Positions 36,534 to 45,241 of a stretch of 64,000 nt of DNA are shown here, in pieces. The notes beneath the pieces are model-generated. The model searched no databases and was not told the DNA's origin. It saw only the letters and a list, made by a program, of their open reading frames with translations. Source of the stretch: an uncultured Collinsella sp. GTDB taxonomy: Bacteria; Actinomycetota; Coriobacteriia; Coriobacteriales; Coriobacteriaceae. How positions within the stretch are numbered: position 1 is the first letter of the stretch; each line of letters starts with the position of its first letter. The DNA is taken from positions 44,032 through 108,031 of the forward strand of contig CAUBPS010000008.1 in assembly GCA_958437935.1 (NCBI GenBank). Direction: 5' to 3'. The position numbers and the translations under genes were made by a program.

Positions 36534-37580
36534 TTATGGATTTAAAAACTCAGATCCGATAGCACGTTCGTAAGACTGGATCGTTTCGGCATTTGCCCTC
36601 TCGATATCATTAAGCGGTGATGTCATCGCATCAAATTCCTCAGGCGAGTATATGCCTTCATACCAATCTTTATTGTCGAAATACTCTTGAATCTTCTCAT
36701 TCTTGAACTTGCGACCATGGCGTGCATATATTTCGTTTCTTGCCAAGCAAAGCTCCCATGTGCTCATGCCCATTTCTCTGATCTCCGCCTCGGTATAACG
36801 CCGCGAGTCGCTTTCAGAAAGTAAGTATCCGTCTACTGTCGAACTCTTCGCATCACAGTAATAGGAAAAGCTATCCATAACCTTATGTGATTGACCATCA
36901 ATATATGAAACGACAACCGTACGGCTATCGCCCGAATCACTACCGAGTGTTGATCGATATGCGAGCTTGCAAACCCCGTCCGAGCCGACTGCGACGCTCC
37001 GAGGGCTGATCGAAGCCTGGCCACCGCTCACCCCTGTTTCTTTAACGACCCAATTCTCTGGCTTTGATAGCATCCCTTTTGAAGATCCCGTTACCTTAAC
37101 ATTCACCATCATCTCGGGAAACGCGCCTGAATTATTAGATATCACCGTCAATTCTGTTGCGCCTTCACCATCATCTGCATCTTCTTCATATGAATTTTCC
37201 GGCTCGGCTTCATCGGCATCCGTTTCATATATCGTGCTTTGATGGCTTTGAGCTGATTCCGATGAAAGATGACTGCTCCCGGATCGGCTCCAGACGAAAT
37301 AGCCGCCAACGACGATGACGGCCACCAGACCAATTATCACTATTTTATTTGAATCGAATCCGCCAATTAACCCAATTGCCCTTTTACCGAGCTCGTTGCC
37401 GGAATCCTCTGCCCCTGCTCTCCCCTTCGCATTTTCTTGGACATCGAATGACATCCGCTCATTCTCTGCGGTCGGCCGACCTGCATCAGAAGATACTTTC
37501 GCAGCACAAAAGGGACAGTAAACCGTCCCTTCTTCTATCTCTGCGTTACATTTGGGACACTTCACTGTCTCCCCTTTCAA
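36534..37580 (-). CDS. Zinc-ribbon, single-span membrane protein with YARHG domain
   Basis: 348 residues. A short zinc ribbon (CPKC at 8-11, CPFC at 22-25) is followed by a disordered linker, a transmembrane segment at about 79-97, an acidic Ser/Glu-rich spacer, an Ig-like beta region (about 140-250) and a C-terminal YARHG domain (LARNEIYARHGRKFKNEKIQ) of the kind found in extracytoplasmic bacterial proteins. The zinc ribbon is predicted inside and YARHG outside. Last gene of the Hsp70-FtsK operon, starting 9 bp after the amidase stop. Confidence 0.85.
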   Translation of the reverse strand: MKGETVKCPKCNAEIEEGTVYCPFCAAKVSSDAGRPTAENERMSFDVQENAKGRAGAEDSGNELGKRAIGLIGGFDSNKIVIIGLVAVIVVGGYFVWSRSGSSHLSSESAQSHQSTIYETDADEAEPENSYEEDADDGEGATELTVISNNSGAFPEMMVNVKVTGSSKGMLSKPENWVVKETGVSGGQASISPRSVAVGSDGVCKLAYRSTLGSDSGDSRTVVVSYIDGQSHKVMDSFSYYCDAKSSTVDGYLLSESDSRRYTEAEIREMGMSTWELCLARNEIYARHGRKFKNEKIQEYFDNKDWYEGIYSPEEFDAMTSPLNDIERANAETIQSYERAIGSEFLNP

Positions 37581-37589
37581 TCTGCCTTT

Positions 37590-38423
37590 TTATCCATCAA
37601 CATGACGTCGATATTCTTGATAGTTCGACAGATATGATGAGAATTCCGCCGATGTATCCGAATTTCCCGTCCGCCACGCCTTGTGGTCGATAATCTGACT
37701 CTTGAACCCGTAATATTCATCGATATACGCGATTAGACCGTCGACAGCAATAAGCTGCTCTTCGGGATAATCACCCGACCCTCCAACATGGACCATCTCA
37801 ATCCCAACGGAATATGAGTTCATGCCGTAATCGGGGCAACTTCCCCCTATCGGTAACGTTCCGACCTTGTCATCTCTCGACTCATCGATTGTTCCATACT
37901 GCTCGTTCTTCCCAATATCGCCAAAACCGGCATGGTGCGCGATTTGATCGAGAGGCACACATTGAACGATCGACCCATCTTTTCCAACAACAAAATGAGC
38001 CGCTACCTTATTGCCGTTGGACTCCCACCAATCGATGACACTTTCAGGGGAAGAATCGCCCTCCGTATCGTGCAAAACGATGTACTTCTGATACTCGGGA
38101 CCCTTAGGCCCATGCGCCAAGTCGGCGTAGTACCGTTCTTGAATGCTTAGCTGAAATTCCGAGCTCCCATCGATGGACAAAGAGCGAGATTCGCCTTGCT
38201 CTACAACCCCTGAAACCGTGTCAGTAACTCTCGCATTGCAGATATCAAGCACATCTCCAACACCATCTGCACAAGCCACCAGCACGCAATTGCCTCCGCT
38301 GGATTTCACGACCTTTCTCACGCCAATACGACCGGCCAGAACAATTCCCAAGCCGAACAAGAAAACGGCAAGCGCGGAGGCGAGCCCCCGCGCCACCCAT
38401 AAACGCCTAGAGCGAGCTTGCAT
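37590..38423 (-). CDS. Membrane-anchored Amidase_2 peptidoglycan hydrolase
   Basis: 277 residues from ATG 38423, which overlaps the upstream gene by 17 nt; a longer frame to 38561 would cover half of that gene. An N-terminal transmembrane anchor (about 12-32, LASALAVFLFGLGIVLAG) precedes an N-acetylmuramoyl-L-alanine amidase domain: IVLHDTEGD with a zinc ligand His, VAAHFVVGKDGSIVQCVP, HHAGFG, SVGIEMVH and IIDHKAWRTGNSD with the second His. It should cut the glycan-peptide bond of peptidoglycan. In this operon it may open the wall for an envelope-spanning assembly. Confidence 0.88.
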   Translation of the reverse strand: MQARSRRLWVARGLASALAVFLFGLGIVLAGRIGVRKVVKSSGGNCVLVACADGVGDVLDICNARVTDTVSGVVEQGESRSLSIDGSSEFQLSIQERYYADLAHGPKGPEYQKYIVLHDTEGDSSPESVIDWWESNGNKVAAHFVVGKDGSIVQCVPLDQIAHHAGFGDIGKNEQYGTIDESRDDKVGTLPIGGSCPDYGMNSYSVGIEMVHVGGSGDYPEEQLIAVDGLIAYIDEYYGFKSQIIDHKAWRTGNSDTSAEFSSYLSNYQEYRRHVDG

Positions 38424-38670
38424 ACGTACTGACCACGTCGCATGCCGTACTGATAAGGCCACCCGCCTCGAGCAGCTTTGCCGCTGCCGCCCCAAGCTGC
38501 CCAACCGCCTCATTTTGAGCGGTCGAATTTGTTCCTTCCATTGCCGCGTTAAGCATGTCATGCAGCGAATCGAGATCGTCCGCCACCGTGGCGCACACGC
38601 CTCGCTGCGTCTCCATCTTCGACACCAACGCGTTCAGCTCTGCAACGAGCTGGCCGATGTTCTGACTCAT
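38407..38670 (-). CDS. 87-residue helical protein (size and shape like ESAT-6/WXG100, no WxG)
   Basis: 87 residues predicted all-helical in two amphipathic segments (about 3-47 and 53-85) with a polar turn around EGTNSTAQNE. Length and helical-hairpin pattern recall ESAT-6/WXG100-type substrates encoded with FtsK/SpoIIIE ATPases, but the WxG turn is absent, so this is only an analogy. Starts 18 bp after the coiled-coil gene and overlaps the amidase gene. There is no signal peptide. Confidence 0.7.
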   Translation of the reverse strand: MSQNIGQLVAELNALVSKMETQRGVCATVADDLDSLHDMLNAAMEGTNSTAQNEAVGQLGAAAAKLLEAGGLISTACDVVSTYASSL

Positions 38671-38688
38671 TTCCGTTCCTTTCCGTTG

Positions 38689-39276
38689 TCACAACAACCC
38701 AAATAGCACATTCGCAATAAGCGAAATTGCCCCAATACAGCACGCGCATAGAACCGCCGCCTGAGAAAGGCAGCCGCCTTTCGACTCCTCGGCCTTAACG
38801 GGAAGAGGATCCGGCATCGCCTTCTCTTCTTCCGCCAGAAGACGCTTCCGGTCAAGAGCCGCCCGTCGAGCATCCAGTGCATTTGAAGATCGCTGACTCA
38901 ACTCGTTCACAGACGTATCTTTTTCAATCATCTCGATATAACAATCGATTTTCTTGATAAGCCCTGATAACGAAGATGCAAGCTCGGCAGCGTCTTCATT
39001 CGACGCAATCGGTCTTACCATGTTCGGAAGCGCAGCGCCGACGTCCTTCGCGCGACTCCCCGCAAGTCGTTTAGACAATTGCGAAAAAGCCTCCTGTGCT
39101 TGATGCGCCAGGCGATCTATCTCCGCTTTCTTTTTGCCCGCCATGCTCCTCGCAGAGGTCGACTCCCGATCACAACGATCGCACTCCTGCTTAACAAGCT
39201 GGGCGCTCGACGCCTCCGATTTCAGAAATCGTTCTGCTTCGGACAGATACCTTTCGTACAAATCATCCCTGCTCAT
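38689..39276 (-). CDS. Coiled-coil protein with C-terminal membrane anchor
   Basis: 195 residues, mostly charged helices and coiled coil (1-155), ending in a hydrophobic segment at about 172-195 (LSQAAVLCACCIGAISLIAN), so it is probably tail-anchored with its body in the cytoplasm. No family recognised. Its ATG lies 14 nt inside the FtsK-like gene, behind GGAGGGGCGACG, so production is coupled to the ATPase. Confidence 0.8.
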   Translation of the reverse strand: MSRDDLYERYLSEAERFLKSEASSAQLVKQECDRCDRESTSARSMAGKKKAEIDRLAHQAQEAFSQLSKRLAGSRAKDVGAALPNMVRPIASNEDAAELASSLSGLIKKIDCYIEMIEKDTSVNELSQRSSNALDARRAALDRKRLLAEEEKAMPDPLPVKAEESKGGCLSQAAVLCACCIGAISLIANVLFGLL

Positions 39277-41968
39277 CGTCGCCCCTCCTCCATAATCGCG
39301 TTGTGATAAAGGGCATGAGCTTCATTGAGGGACGCCCCGAGGAAGCCTCCTTGTAAAGGACCCGGTTCTCTTGCCCGTTCCACTGGCACAGCGGGCCATC
39401 CAACTGCTTCGCTGCGACGTTCGAGCCAAACAGACACGCCACGCCGTCAAAAGACGACAGTCCCGATGAACCCAGCTGCGCTGAAAGCGCTACGGGGGTT
39501 TGCCAATGGCAGACAAAGTGGATTCCGTGCATAGGAGCCTCGCGGAACACCTTTTGAATCTTCTGCTGAGCACCAAAGTCGAAAGATCCTAGTGAGTCCG
39601 CATTCGGCACCAACACAAACCGCTCCCGCCTACATTCTTCCCCGACATCATTTCTCTGAAGACAATCGGCAATCCATGCAACCGCTTCGTCCGAAGGCAC
39701 GACCTTCGGAGAAACCCCTGCACGAGCGCATATCTCCAGAGTCGAATCAGAAATATGGCGCGCGCCATCCTCCACTACAGCAAACTCAGCGCCTCGCTCA
39801 TAGCGTGCAAGCGATAAAACAAGCGTTTCCATAACGCACGCCGCAAGATCGACAGAATTCGGAAGATCACCGAGCCCTGGCAGCGTTCCCCTGCCCACAA
39901 GAGCGATATTGCTTCCCGCAGCTCTTTCAAACGAGAAATATATCGGTGCCAACCCAGCAGAAACACCCCGGCCAAGCAAGGCGCTCGGCACGTTACCTGA
40001 ATCTATGTCGCTCTGCTCAAGGAGGGCCTCAGTCAACTCCGGTAGAGTGCTTCCGTCGAAAACCACCGGCTCATCAAGGTGCTCTTTTGACATTGCATAG
40101 AACTTGTTCCTGAGACTGTCCAACGTGGCATCCTCAGCAAACGGTGTAAGCACCGTCACATTTGCGCTCGGATTTCCGTAATCTTCGTTCAGAATCGCCT
40201 GCCCCCTGAACCTTAGACTAGCGGCCGCCTCGTTAAAGGGTCCGAAAGTCGCCCGCGACTCCGCCGGCGAGTTTTTCAATCCGATACGGATAGGAAACTG
40301 TGCGAAGAACTTGCCCTGGGAAATGGCAAGATTGGCTATCCCGCCGATACTTTGTGACGCCAGTATCACGTGAATACCATATGCACGATAGAGGCGAACG
40401 ATGCGTTCCAAAAGTTCACAGGCTTCCTTGCCTCTCGAGCCTTCTAGAAATAGCTGGAACTCATCAATGACCACAACGATACGCGGCATCTTATTCCCGC
40501 TATTGCGCCGATACTTGAGCAGATTATCTCCGTAAGGCTTGATCGCAGCGGCCCTCCGCTTGGCCTCTGCGGCTATGGAATTCAGCACATCCATGGCAAA
40601 GTCTTCATCGGCCTCAAGCCCAAATGCCTTTACCTGCGGTAGATACTCGGGAGAATCCAGCGTGGGAGCCATGGGAAACAGGGTAACGCCCTCTTTGAAA
40701 TCAAACAGATAGAGTTCCAACTCGTCGGGAGAATACCTGGCGCACAAACCGTAGATGATATCTTTCAACAGATTCGATTTACCCTGTCCTACCGCACCGG
40801 TAATCAGTGCATTATGTCTTTGAGTCTCATTCGAGCCAATCGTGACATCAACCATCTGGGTTCCACGCAGACCCAGCGAGAACGTGACTCCGTCCTCGCT
40901 CGTCTCCATCCAATACTCCGCGGGAAGCACCGACTCAATCTTTACTTCGGGCAACCGCAGCTCTGCCGCTGATCGAGCCATCCGCTCGGCGGCTTGCGTC
41001 GATTCAATCGTGTCAAGCTCATAGAGCTCAACATCGTAGCCATCGTGACCCAGCCATCGGGCATGACTGCCCGAGAATAGTTCGAGACGCTCCGAAACAG
41101 GATAGGAATGTTTCTTCTCGCAATACCATTTGGGCAAGTCGTCCATCTTAGGCTGTATCATTAAGAAAGAAATGCCTGCCTTTGGAGCCGCCTTCATCAG
41201 CGAGCATACACGGTCGTATTGCTCGGCAGCCATTCCCATCGGCATATCGTGGATCACAACGAGCTGGTACTTCTCGACCGGCATCCCGACCCGTTGGTGA
41301 TATACCGCCAGGCACTCATCGTCTGTCAGCAACTCGTTGTTGATTCGCGTCACACGGTCGGTCAGCTCGTTAAGTAAGGCATCGAGTTCTCCTCTCGAAT
41401 GCAAATACCTGACCGCCGCCTCGCCTTGCCCGTTCCGGCCAATCGTCGAAAAAGGAGCCTCGATGTTTTTGAGTGCCGGGTCAAAACTAATGATTTCAAC
41501 TTGCGATGCTGAGGTCGATAAAAGCGTCTTGGCCTCTACCTCGCGCACCACCCCGTCTGAAATGCAGCCCTCGCCTGAAACCGACATCACGATATTGCCG
41601 TGACCAAGCAACGGGACGATAAAGGGCACCGTAAACAAATCGTCACATTTTGAAGTTTTCGACATCGATCCAATCTGGATATACTCGGCCGCATTGAGGG
41701 CCGAGCCTTCCTCGTTCGCCAGTAACTCGTCAACGGTATCCTGCACGCGCTTTTTCGAAAGGGCGTTGCGGCGCTTCTCCCTGCTGCTGAGTTTATTGAG
41801 CGCTCGTGTTTTTGCCTCCTGTCTCTCCTTCAGCGTCATCTTCAACCACGTGTCAACGGAGGCAGATTGGGATTCACAAGCTCCCAGCAGATGAGCCTGG
41901 CATTCCTTGACCTCGCTGAGCGCTTGCCTCATTTCGGCATAGGTCTCTTCCAGCGACATATTGGCCAT
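39263..41968 (-). CDS. FtsK/SpoIIIE-family ATPase, EssC-like, cytoplasmic
   Basis: 901 residues. N-terminal coiled coil (1-90); a degenerate region (100-340); a canonical FtsK/SpoIIIE motor with Walker A GAVGQGKS at 391-398, Walker B VVVIDEF at 498-504 and HVILASQSI; and a second, degenerate module (about 690-880) with VGRGTLPG in place of Walker A. Such motors pump DNA or drive type VII protein export. No FtsK gamma DNA-binding domain and no transmembrane segments are seen. The ATG overlaps the GrpE-like stop (TGATG). Confidence 0.9.
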   Translation of the reverse strand: MANMSLEETYAEMRQALSEVKECQAHLLGACESQSASVDTWLKMTLKERQEAKTRALNKLSSREKRRNALSKKRVQDTVDELLANEEGSALNAAEYIQIGSMSKTSKCDDLFTVPFIVPLLGHGNIVMSVSGEGCISDGVVREVEAKTLLSTSASQVEIISFDPALKNIEAPFSTIGRNGQGEAAVRYLHSRGELDALLNELTDRVTRINNELLTDDECLAVYHQRVGMPVEKYQLVVIHDMPMGMAAEQYDRVCSLMKAAPKAGISFLMIQPKMDDLPKWYCEKKHSYPVSERLELFSGSHARWLGHDGYDVELYELDTIESTQAAERMARSAAELRLPEVKIESVLPAEYWMETSEDGVTFSLGLRGTQMVDVTIGSNETQRHNALITGAVGQGKSNLLKDIIYGLCARYSPDELELYLFDFKEGVTLFPMAPTLDSPEYLPQVKAFGLEADEDFAMDVLNSIAAEAKRRAAAIKPYGDNLLKYRRNSGNKMPRIVVVIDEFQLFLEGSRGKEACELLERIVRLYRAYGIHVILASQSIGGIANLAISQGKFFAQFPIRIGLKNSPAESRATFGPFNEAAASLRFRGQAILNEDYGNPSANVTVLTPFAEDATLDSLRNKFYAMSKEHLDEPVVFDGSTLPELTEALLEQSDIDSGNVPSALLGRGVSAGLAPIYFSFERAAGSNIALVGRGTLPGLGDLPNSVDLAACVMETLVLSLARYERGAEFAVVEDGARHISDSTLEICARAGVSPKVVPSDEAVAWIADCLQRNDVGEECRRERFVLVPNADSLGSFDFGAQQKIQKVFREAPMHGIHFVCHWQTPVALSAQLGSSGLSSFDGVACLFGSNVAAKQLDGPLCQWNGQENRVLYKEASSGRPSMKLMPFITTRLWRRGDDEQG

Positions 41969-42414
41969 CAGCCCTCTTCATACCGAAAGGCAACTACTCG
42001 CGCCGGGCGAAGAAGCCTTACCCCAAGCCTATATCCGTCCCGTTCCACCCGAACAATCTCCCCGTCTTTTGAAGCGTCGCGCGTCTTAATCAATCCGACG
42101 ATTTCATGCTCCCGCAAGTTGACCTTCCCTGCACACGAAACCTGCTCAAGCCCGTAATGACCGCACGTCTCGATGACTTCATCCACAATCGAGGTTCGCA
42201 AATCCTCCGATAGAGGTTCGGACCTAAATCTGTCAATTGCCAACAACAACTCGGTGAACAACGTTGCAAAAGCTTCGCCAGTAGCCAGGTCTTTGATTTT
42301 GTTTGAGTCTGATTTGAGAGACGCGAGGGACGTCTTGAGCTGTGCGGCGCAGTCAATAATTGCCCGGCGATCGCTGTCCAAGCCGTCCAGTGCCTGGTCC
42401 CACCGTACATCCAT
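41968..42414 (-). CDS. GrpE-like nucleotide-exchange factor of the second Hsp70 system
   Basis: 148 residues from ATG 42414, which overlaps the J-like gene stop (TAATG). An N-terminal helix (SLKSDSNKIKDLATGEAF) and a beta-domain ending EIVRVERDGYRLGVRLLRPA correspond to GrpE's closing GY-x-L-x-x-R-LLRPA motif; HEIV also matches GrpE's HE(A/I)V. It is much shorter than the housekeeping GrpE (280). Assignment rests on the C-terminal motif plus its place between J-like and FtsK genes; the long dimerising coil is reduced. Confidence 0.75.
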   Translation of the reverse strand: MDVRWDQALDGLDSDRRAIIDCAAQLKTSLASLKSDSNKIKDLATGEAFATLFTELLLAIDRFRSEPLSEDLRTSIVDEVIETCGHYGLEQVSCAGKVNLREHEIVGLIKTRDASKDGEIVRVERDGYRLGVRLLRPARVVAFRYEEG

Positions 42415-43526
42415 TATTGAAGCCCTGTTTTCCAAGCGGCATCTCCTAGATTTCGCTTGTTAATCCGCCATCCTTCGGGAAACACTTCAAACATGACCAC
42501 AACAACAACGATCGCTACGTAAATCAAGACATACACAGCATCAACAGCGGCGAGTATAAAGAACAGCACAGTGAAGCCGATTATCGCTTTGCCAATACCT
42601 TCCTGATCTACAAAGTGCCTCTTGCGTGCCCACTCGGTCATTCCGCGCATTTGCACAACCCATTTTGCTGTTTCGCTATTTACTTTCCCCATCGAATCTA
42701 GTTCCGCTATTACTTTTTCTACATATTCAACCTGCTTCAAACTGGCGAAGCAAACTTTGCTCCCTTGCGAACTCATCTTGTCTTCCGCATCATGTCGGAG
42801 GCAACGGCACAACGAATTTCTAACGATTTCAGAATCCGGATGGGCCTCGTAAAGGTTGCGGCACATTTGCAGGGCCACGTCATACTGACCTCTGTAGTAC
42901 CTCACATCGGCGAGCAGCGCCAAAATCAAGTAATCCGACGGGTCAATCTTTTGAGCAACAAGAAGCTGAGATTCAGCTTTCTCATATTCATCGGTCATGT
43001 AGTAGGCAAATGCCAGTAGCTTTCGAGCATACACGTCGTCCGAATCCAACTTAAGCAGCTCGGATGTTGAGAAAATGACATCGTCATATTTATCAAGCAA
43101 TTGGGAAGCACGCGCGCGCCACAACCAAGCCGACCCATCAGACGCGTCAGCTCGAACAGCTTCGCAAGCTGAATGGAACGCATTTGTATATTGGCCCGCC
43201 TCATAATACGCTTTTGCGTCTGCGACCCAGTCTCTTCCCGAGGTTCTCGACATTGGGCTCTCGCCATGGGGCTCTCGCCCGACTTCCCTCTTGTTTGCGT
43301 CATACGACGCATCGTACTTACCACGACGCACCTCATCGTGGAACAGTTCATCCGCTTCGTTCAAGCGCTGCATCATTTTCTCAGCGTTCGTTCTTTGCTC
43401 CGCATCGGGCGAGCCCTCGAGGCGCCTGAAGCGCTTTCTGGTTTTCTTGATCGCCTCTTCGATATCCTCAATCGAGGCGTCCTTTTGCAGTTCAAGGATT
43501 CCGTAGTAGTCGACAAATTCTTCCAT
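42414..43526 (-). CDS. Membrane J-like/TPR protein with degenerate HPD
   Basis: 370 residues. Residues 5-75 have the J-domain pattern (DYYGILELQKDASIEDIEEA, then KKTRKRFRRLEGSPDAEQR), but the HPD tripeptide is Ser-Pro-Asp at 39-41. TPR-like helix pairs span about 100-260 (AKAYYEAGQYTNAFHSACEA; AWLWRARASQLLDKYDDVIF). Two adjacent hydrophobic segments at about 318-352 anchor the C-terminus. It would tether the operon's Hsp70 at the membrane, but loss of His suggests altered or no ATPase stimulation. Starts 8 bp after the Hsp70 stop. Confidence 0.82.
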   Translation of the reverse strand: MEEFVDYYGILELQKDASIEDIEEAIKKTRKRFRRLEGSPDAEQRTNAEKMMQRLNEADELFHDEVRRGKYDASYDANKREVGREPHGESPMSRTSGRDWVADAKAYYEAGQYTNAFHSACEAVRADASDGSAWLWRARASQLLDKYDDVIFSTSELLKLDSDDVYARKLLAFAYYMTDEYEKAESQLLVAQKIDPSDYLILALLADVRYYRGQYDVALQMCRNLYEAHPDSEIVRNSLCRCLRHDAEDKMSSQGSKVCFASLKQVEYVEKVIAELDSMGKVNSETAKWVVQMRGMTEWARKRHFVDQEGIGKAIIGFTVLFFILAAVDAVYVLIYVAIVVVVVMFEVFPEGWRINKRNLGDAAWKTGLQ

Positions 43527-43534
43527 CTGATTTC

Positions 43535-45094
43535 CTATCCGATCTCGATGTTCTTCATCTTGTTAACGGCAGCATCAAGTTGCCGCTCGTCCATATTCGC
43601 CACGCGGTCGATTTCGAACTCACCGTACAGTCGTCCGTTCTCCCCGTCATATAGACGGATATGCACTGTCTGTTCTTTGTCGTATTCATAGACGATGCGG
43701 ATGGGAGAACTCTTGGGCAGGCCAGCGGGAAGCGGTATCTCTTTAGATCCGATGATTACCACATAGTTCAAATCAGGGTCATCGCCCTGCGTCACCTGGA
43801 CGTTGACGCATGATTGGTTTTCACAGACCGTCGCTGCATCTTGTGAGTAACTTCCCGGCACGGGCGAATTCCTCGGAATCACGACCTCGTTGTATTCCTT
43901 GCCATCCTTATCGAGTATCACAACCCCCAAAGGCTGCGATGTCACATCGGTGATGACAACGCTCGGGACCTCGAAGATGGGCATGTCGGGCAAACCATCC
44001 TTCGGTAAACCCGCCTCATCAAGACTAGACTCCATCTCTATCGCTGCCTGAACGGCGGCTCCCATGGCAACAGCCTCATCAGGATTTACCCCGAGTTCAG
44101 GCTTCATTCCCGATATTTCTTCAATCAGTTTGTGCACCATCGGCATACGCGTCGAACCGCCCACAAGAACCACATGGTCGATCTGCGACCATGAATAGCC
44201 AGTGTCTTCGAGCACATCCTCAACCAGTTCTTTTGTTCGAGTTAGAAGCGACTTGCTTACGCGTTCGAAATCTTCGCGCGTAATAGTTACGCGATAGGGC
44301 TTTCCGTCTTTCGAAATGTGAAGGTTGGCTTTTGCCACGTTCGAGAGAGTGCGCTTCACCATTTCGCACTTCTCGCGAAGCTCAGCGCTTATCAGATAAT
44401 CCTCAAGAACATTACCCGCCCCCTGCTTCGAAAGCTCTTCCGCTGCAAACGACATGAGGGCGTTATCGAAATCGAATCCGCCCAAGTTTCTATCGCCATC
44501 GGTTCCGATAACCGTAAAGCAACCGTCCTCTATCTTAAGAAGCGTCACGTCGAACGTTCCGCCGCCCAGATCATAGACAAGCGTGACGCCGTTCTTCTCG
44601 GTATCGAGACCAAAGGAAAGGGCTGCAGCCGTCGGCTCATTCAACACGCGAAGCACTTTGGTGCCCGCAATTACACCCGCCTGCTTTGTCGCGGTTCTTC
44701 TTGCATCATCAAAATATGCGGGAACCGTAATCACCGCGCCGCATATTTCCTCTCCAAGAACTTGCTCAGCATCTTGTAACAGCTTTTTTATTATTAGAGA
44801 AGAAATCTCCTCCGCCGAATAGGAAATACCGGAGTCGGAGTCAAACCTCCAGTCTGGATTACCCATCTGCCGCTTGACGAACTGGACGACATTGTCGGGA
44901 TCACTTGCCGCAGAATGCTTAGCCATCGTACCGACGAGCGGTTCGTCCTTCCCGTCGAATGTTTGAAACAGCACAACCGAAGGCGTTGTCGATTCACCAT
45001 CTGCATTCTGCAGTATCTCCGGGAGTCCATCATCTCCCAATACGGCGACAGCCGAATAGGTTGTCCCGAGATCAATTCCAACAACTCTCCCCAT
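43535..45094 (-). CDS. Second Hsp70 (DnaK-like) lacking the helical lid
   Basis: 519 residues from ATG 45094 (MGRVVGIDLG); a start 9 nt upstream (MVAMG) is also possible. The nucleotide-binding domain is complete: GIDLGTTYSAVAV, VYDLGGGTFDVTLL, VVLVGGSTRMPMVH. A beta substrate-binding part follows, and the protein ends soon after (QLDAAVNKMKNIEIG), so the roughly 100-residue lid and acidic tail of DnaK (630 at 19194) are absent. First gene of the operon and clearly a dedicated paralogue rather than a duplicate of the heat-shock dnaK. More A/T-rich codons than core genes. Confidence 0.92.
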   Translation of the reverse strand: MGRVVGIDLGTTYSAVAVLGDDGLPEILQNADGESTTPSVVLFQTFDGKDEPLVGTMAKHSAASDPDNVVQFVKRQMGNPDWRFDSDSGISYSAEEISSLIIKKLLQDAEQVLGEEICGAVITVPAYFDDARRTATKQAGVIAGTKVLRVLNEPTAAALSFGLDTEKNGVTLVYDLGGGTFDVTLLKIEDGCFTVIGTDGDRNLGGFDFDNALMSFAAEELSKQGAGNVLEDYLISAELREKCEMVKRTLSNVAKANLHISKDGKPYRVTITREDFERVSKSLLTRTKELVEDVLEDTGYSWSQIDHVVLVGGSTRMPMVHKLIEEISGMKPELGVNPDEAVAMGAAVQAAIEMESSLDEAGLPKDGLPDMPIFEVPSVVITDVTSQPLGVVILDKDGKEYNEVVIPRNSPVPGSYSQDAATVCENQSCVNVQVTQGDDPDLNYVVIIGSKEIPLPAGLPKSSPIRIVYEYDKEQTVHIRLYDGENGRLYGEFEIDRVANMDERQLDAAVNKMKNIEIG

Positions 45095-45241
45095 AGCCAC
45101 CATTCCTCGATGTCTATTTATATTGGTTTTGAGTTTATTCAAATTAGACTTTATGTCAATTATTGCACCTAAGGACAATCCAGTTAGACATTTGACCGGC
45201 ACCGAAATGCAAAGTTGCTCTTGATATCAGACGGGAGCGAC
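45095..45241. promoter_or_regulatory. A/T-rich divergent promoter region with dyads
   Basis: 147 bp between the Hsp70 and XRE genes. Two small dyads are seen: TTTGA-GTTTAT-TCAAA near 45128-45143, and TTAGAC-TTTAT-GTCAA at 45144-45159. On the minus strand the latter contains a TTGACA -35-like hexamer. Binding by the XRE protein and control of both directions is inferred. Confidence 0.5.

Noticed and set aside
37590..38561. Longer amidase starting at 38561
   Set aside because: It would cover half of the 87-aa gene, the added part is Arg-rich shadow sequence, and ATG 38423 directly precedes the membrane anchor.
39263..41968. Calling the FtsK-like ATPase a bona fide type VII EssC
   Set aside because: No FHA domains, no transmembrane segments and only one canonical ATPase module; only the motor family is certain.
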